Assembly (NCBI GenBank): GCA_944470555.2 | Contig: OX104127.1 | Location: 69,091,646-69,155,645, forward strand | Direction of reading: 5' to 3' | Length of the DNA stretch: 64,000 nt | Source of the DNA: Heterobilharzia americana | Lineage: Eukaryota > Platyhelminthes > Trematoda > Strigeidida > Schistosomatidae | Shown: piece after piece, positions 63,477-64,000 of the stretch | Position numbering within the stretch: the first letter of the stretch is position 1 | How the letters are laid out: each line of letters starts with the position of its first letter | Notes under the pieces: generated by a model | The model's database searches: none | The model's input: only the letters and a program-made list of their open reading frames with translations | What the model was told of the DNA's origin: nothing | Translations under genes and position numbers: made by a program

Positions 63477-64000
63477 TATTATATTATTATTTGACCCTTG
63501 GGTTCCTAATGGAACATAGGGCATCAATATCACGTCTTCAATGCACTCTGTTCTCTGAAATCCTTTGAACCTGGCTACACGACAGCCCACAACCTCTCAT
63601 TTCCTCCTCGCAAGATCTCCTTCATGTCACCCTCATCTCGGCCGCCCAACTCACCGCTTCCCATCGGGGTTCCACTCGAGTGCCTGGCCTGATGCGTGAT
63701 GTCCCTAGTCGGTCTTCTCAGTGCATGACCAATCCATCTCCATTTCCTTCCACTGAATATTCGTTGAGCGATGGGCTCTTGGTTGCTTCGTTGCCAACCA
63801 GAGTTCCTTGTTGCTTATTATTTCTGGCAATCCACCTAATCTTCAGTAACGAGTGAGCGTAGGCAGTTGTTGATGAATGTCTGTAGTTTGTTGGAAATAC
63901 TTTTCGTAACGCGCCAAGTCTCTGAGCCATGAAGAAGCACTGACTTGACTGAATTAGTACTGAAAATCCGGATCCTGTTCGTGCTTCATGCTGAGTGCAG
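63477..64000 (-). mobile_element. RTE-like retrotransposon, copy 5 (runs off the window)
   Basis: Starts on + with an AT-rich tail (TTATTATATTATTATTTGA) and then the 3' end of the element (CCTTGGGTTCCTAATGGA). The most diverged of the five copies. At the tetranucleotide site it has a single unit (about 63794-63801), the likely ancestral state. Inserted at the point that is intact at about 45596 behind fragment C. Confidence 0.7.

Overview
Eukaryotic DNA, most likely from a schistosome fluke. Two things point there. The only host genes I can reconstruct match the schistosome egg-protein CP391S-like family (signal peptide, NIDO-like domain, PSI domain, C-terminal membrane segment). They sit in a sea of decayed flatworm-type non-LTR (RTE-like, CR1-like) and Penelope-like retroelements. 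Family names come from recognition of protein motifs, not from a search. I see no bacterial operons, rRNA, tRNA or CRISPR.

The window holds a cluster of related gene copies. Copy A (+) enters from the left inside exon 2 and ends at 18368. Copy D (-, 36448-38457) is an inverted fragment with exons 5, 6 and 8. Copy C (+, 43205-44219) keeps only the last two exons. Copy B (+, 51854-62285) is the only copy seen from its start codon, which lies in a first exon with just 5 coding bases. Exon phases fit together for exons 1-6, 8, 9, 10 and 11 (no exon 7 is assigned). The full model encodes about 364 residues with the PSI exon, or about 311 without it. Copy A has a broken exon 3. Copy B has a stop in its PSI exon, yet its exon 10 is phased so that skipping that exon restores an open frame into the membrane exon.

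Introns and spacers are filled by mobile DNA. Five copies of one RTE-like element (13963-17306 +, 21176-23753 +, 32238-34035 -, 59998-60945 -, 63477-64000 -) carry a GGCT tetranucleotide that grows from 1 to about 85 units between copies. A second LINE (10077-13425, minus; partial inverted copy 34134-36440) has a 238-bp foldback element inserted in its endonuclease region. A CR1-like remnant (40828-43200) truncates copy C, and a Penelope-like remnant lies at 25060-26000. A small retroposon-like unit (75 bp) recurs; it, the foldback and one RTE copy are all flanked by 12-bp direct repeats.

The gene copies are mosaics. Short blocks of about 98-100% identity (exon 2; exons 5-6; exons 10-11) sit between flanks that look only about 75-87% alike, suggesting gene conversion or recent block exchange. 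The stretches 20546-21175, 23754-25059, 26001-32237, 38871-40827 and 46406-51763 show no gene I can support.
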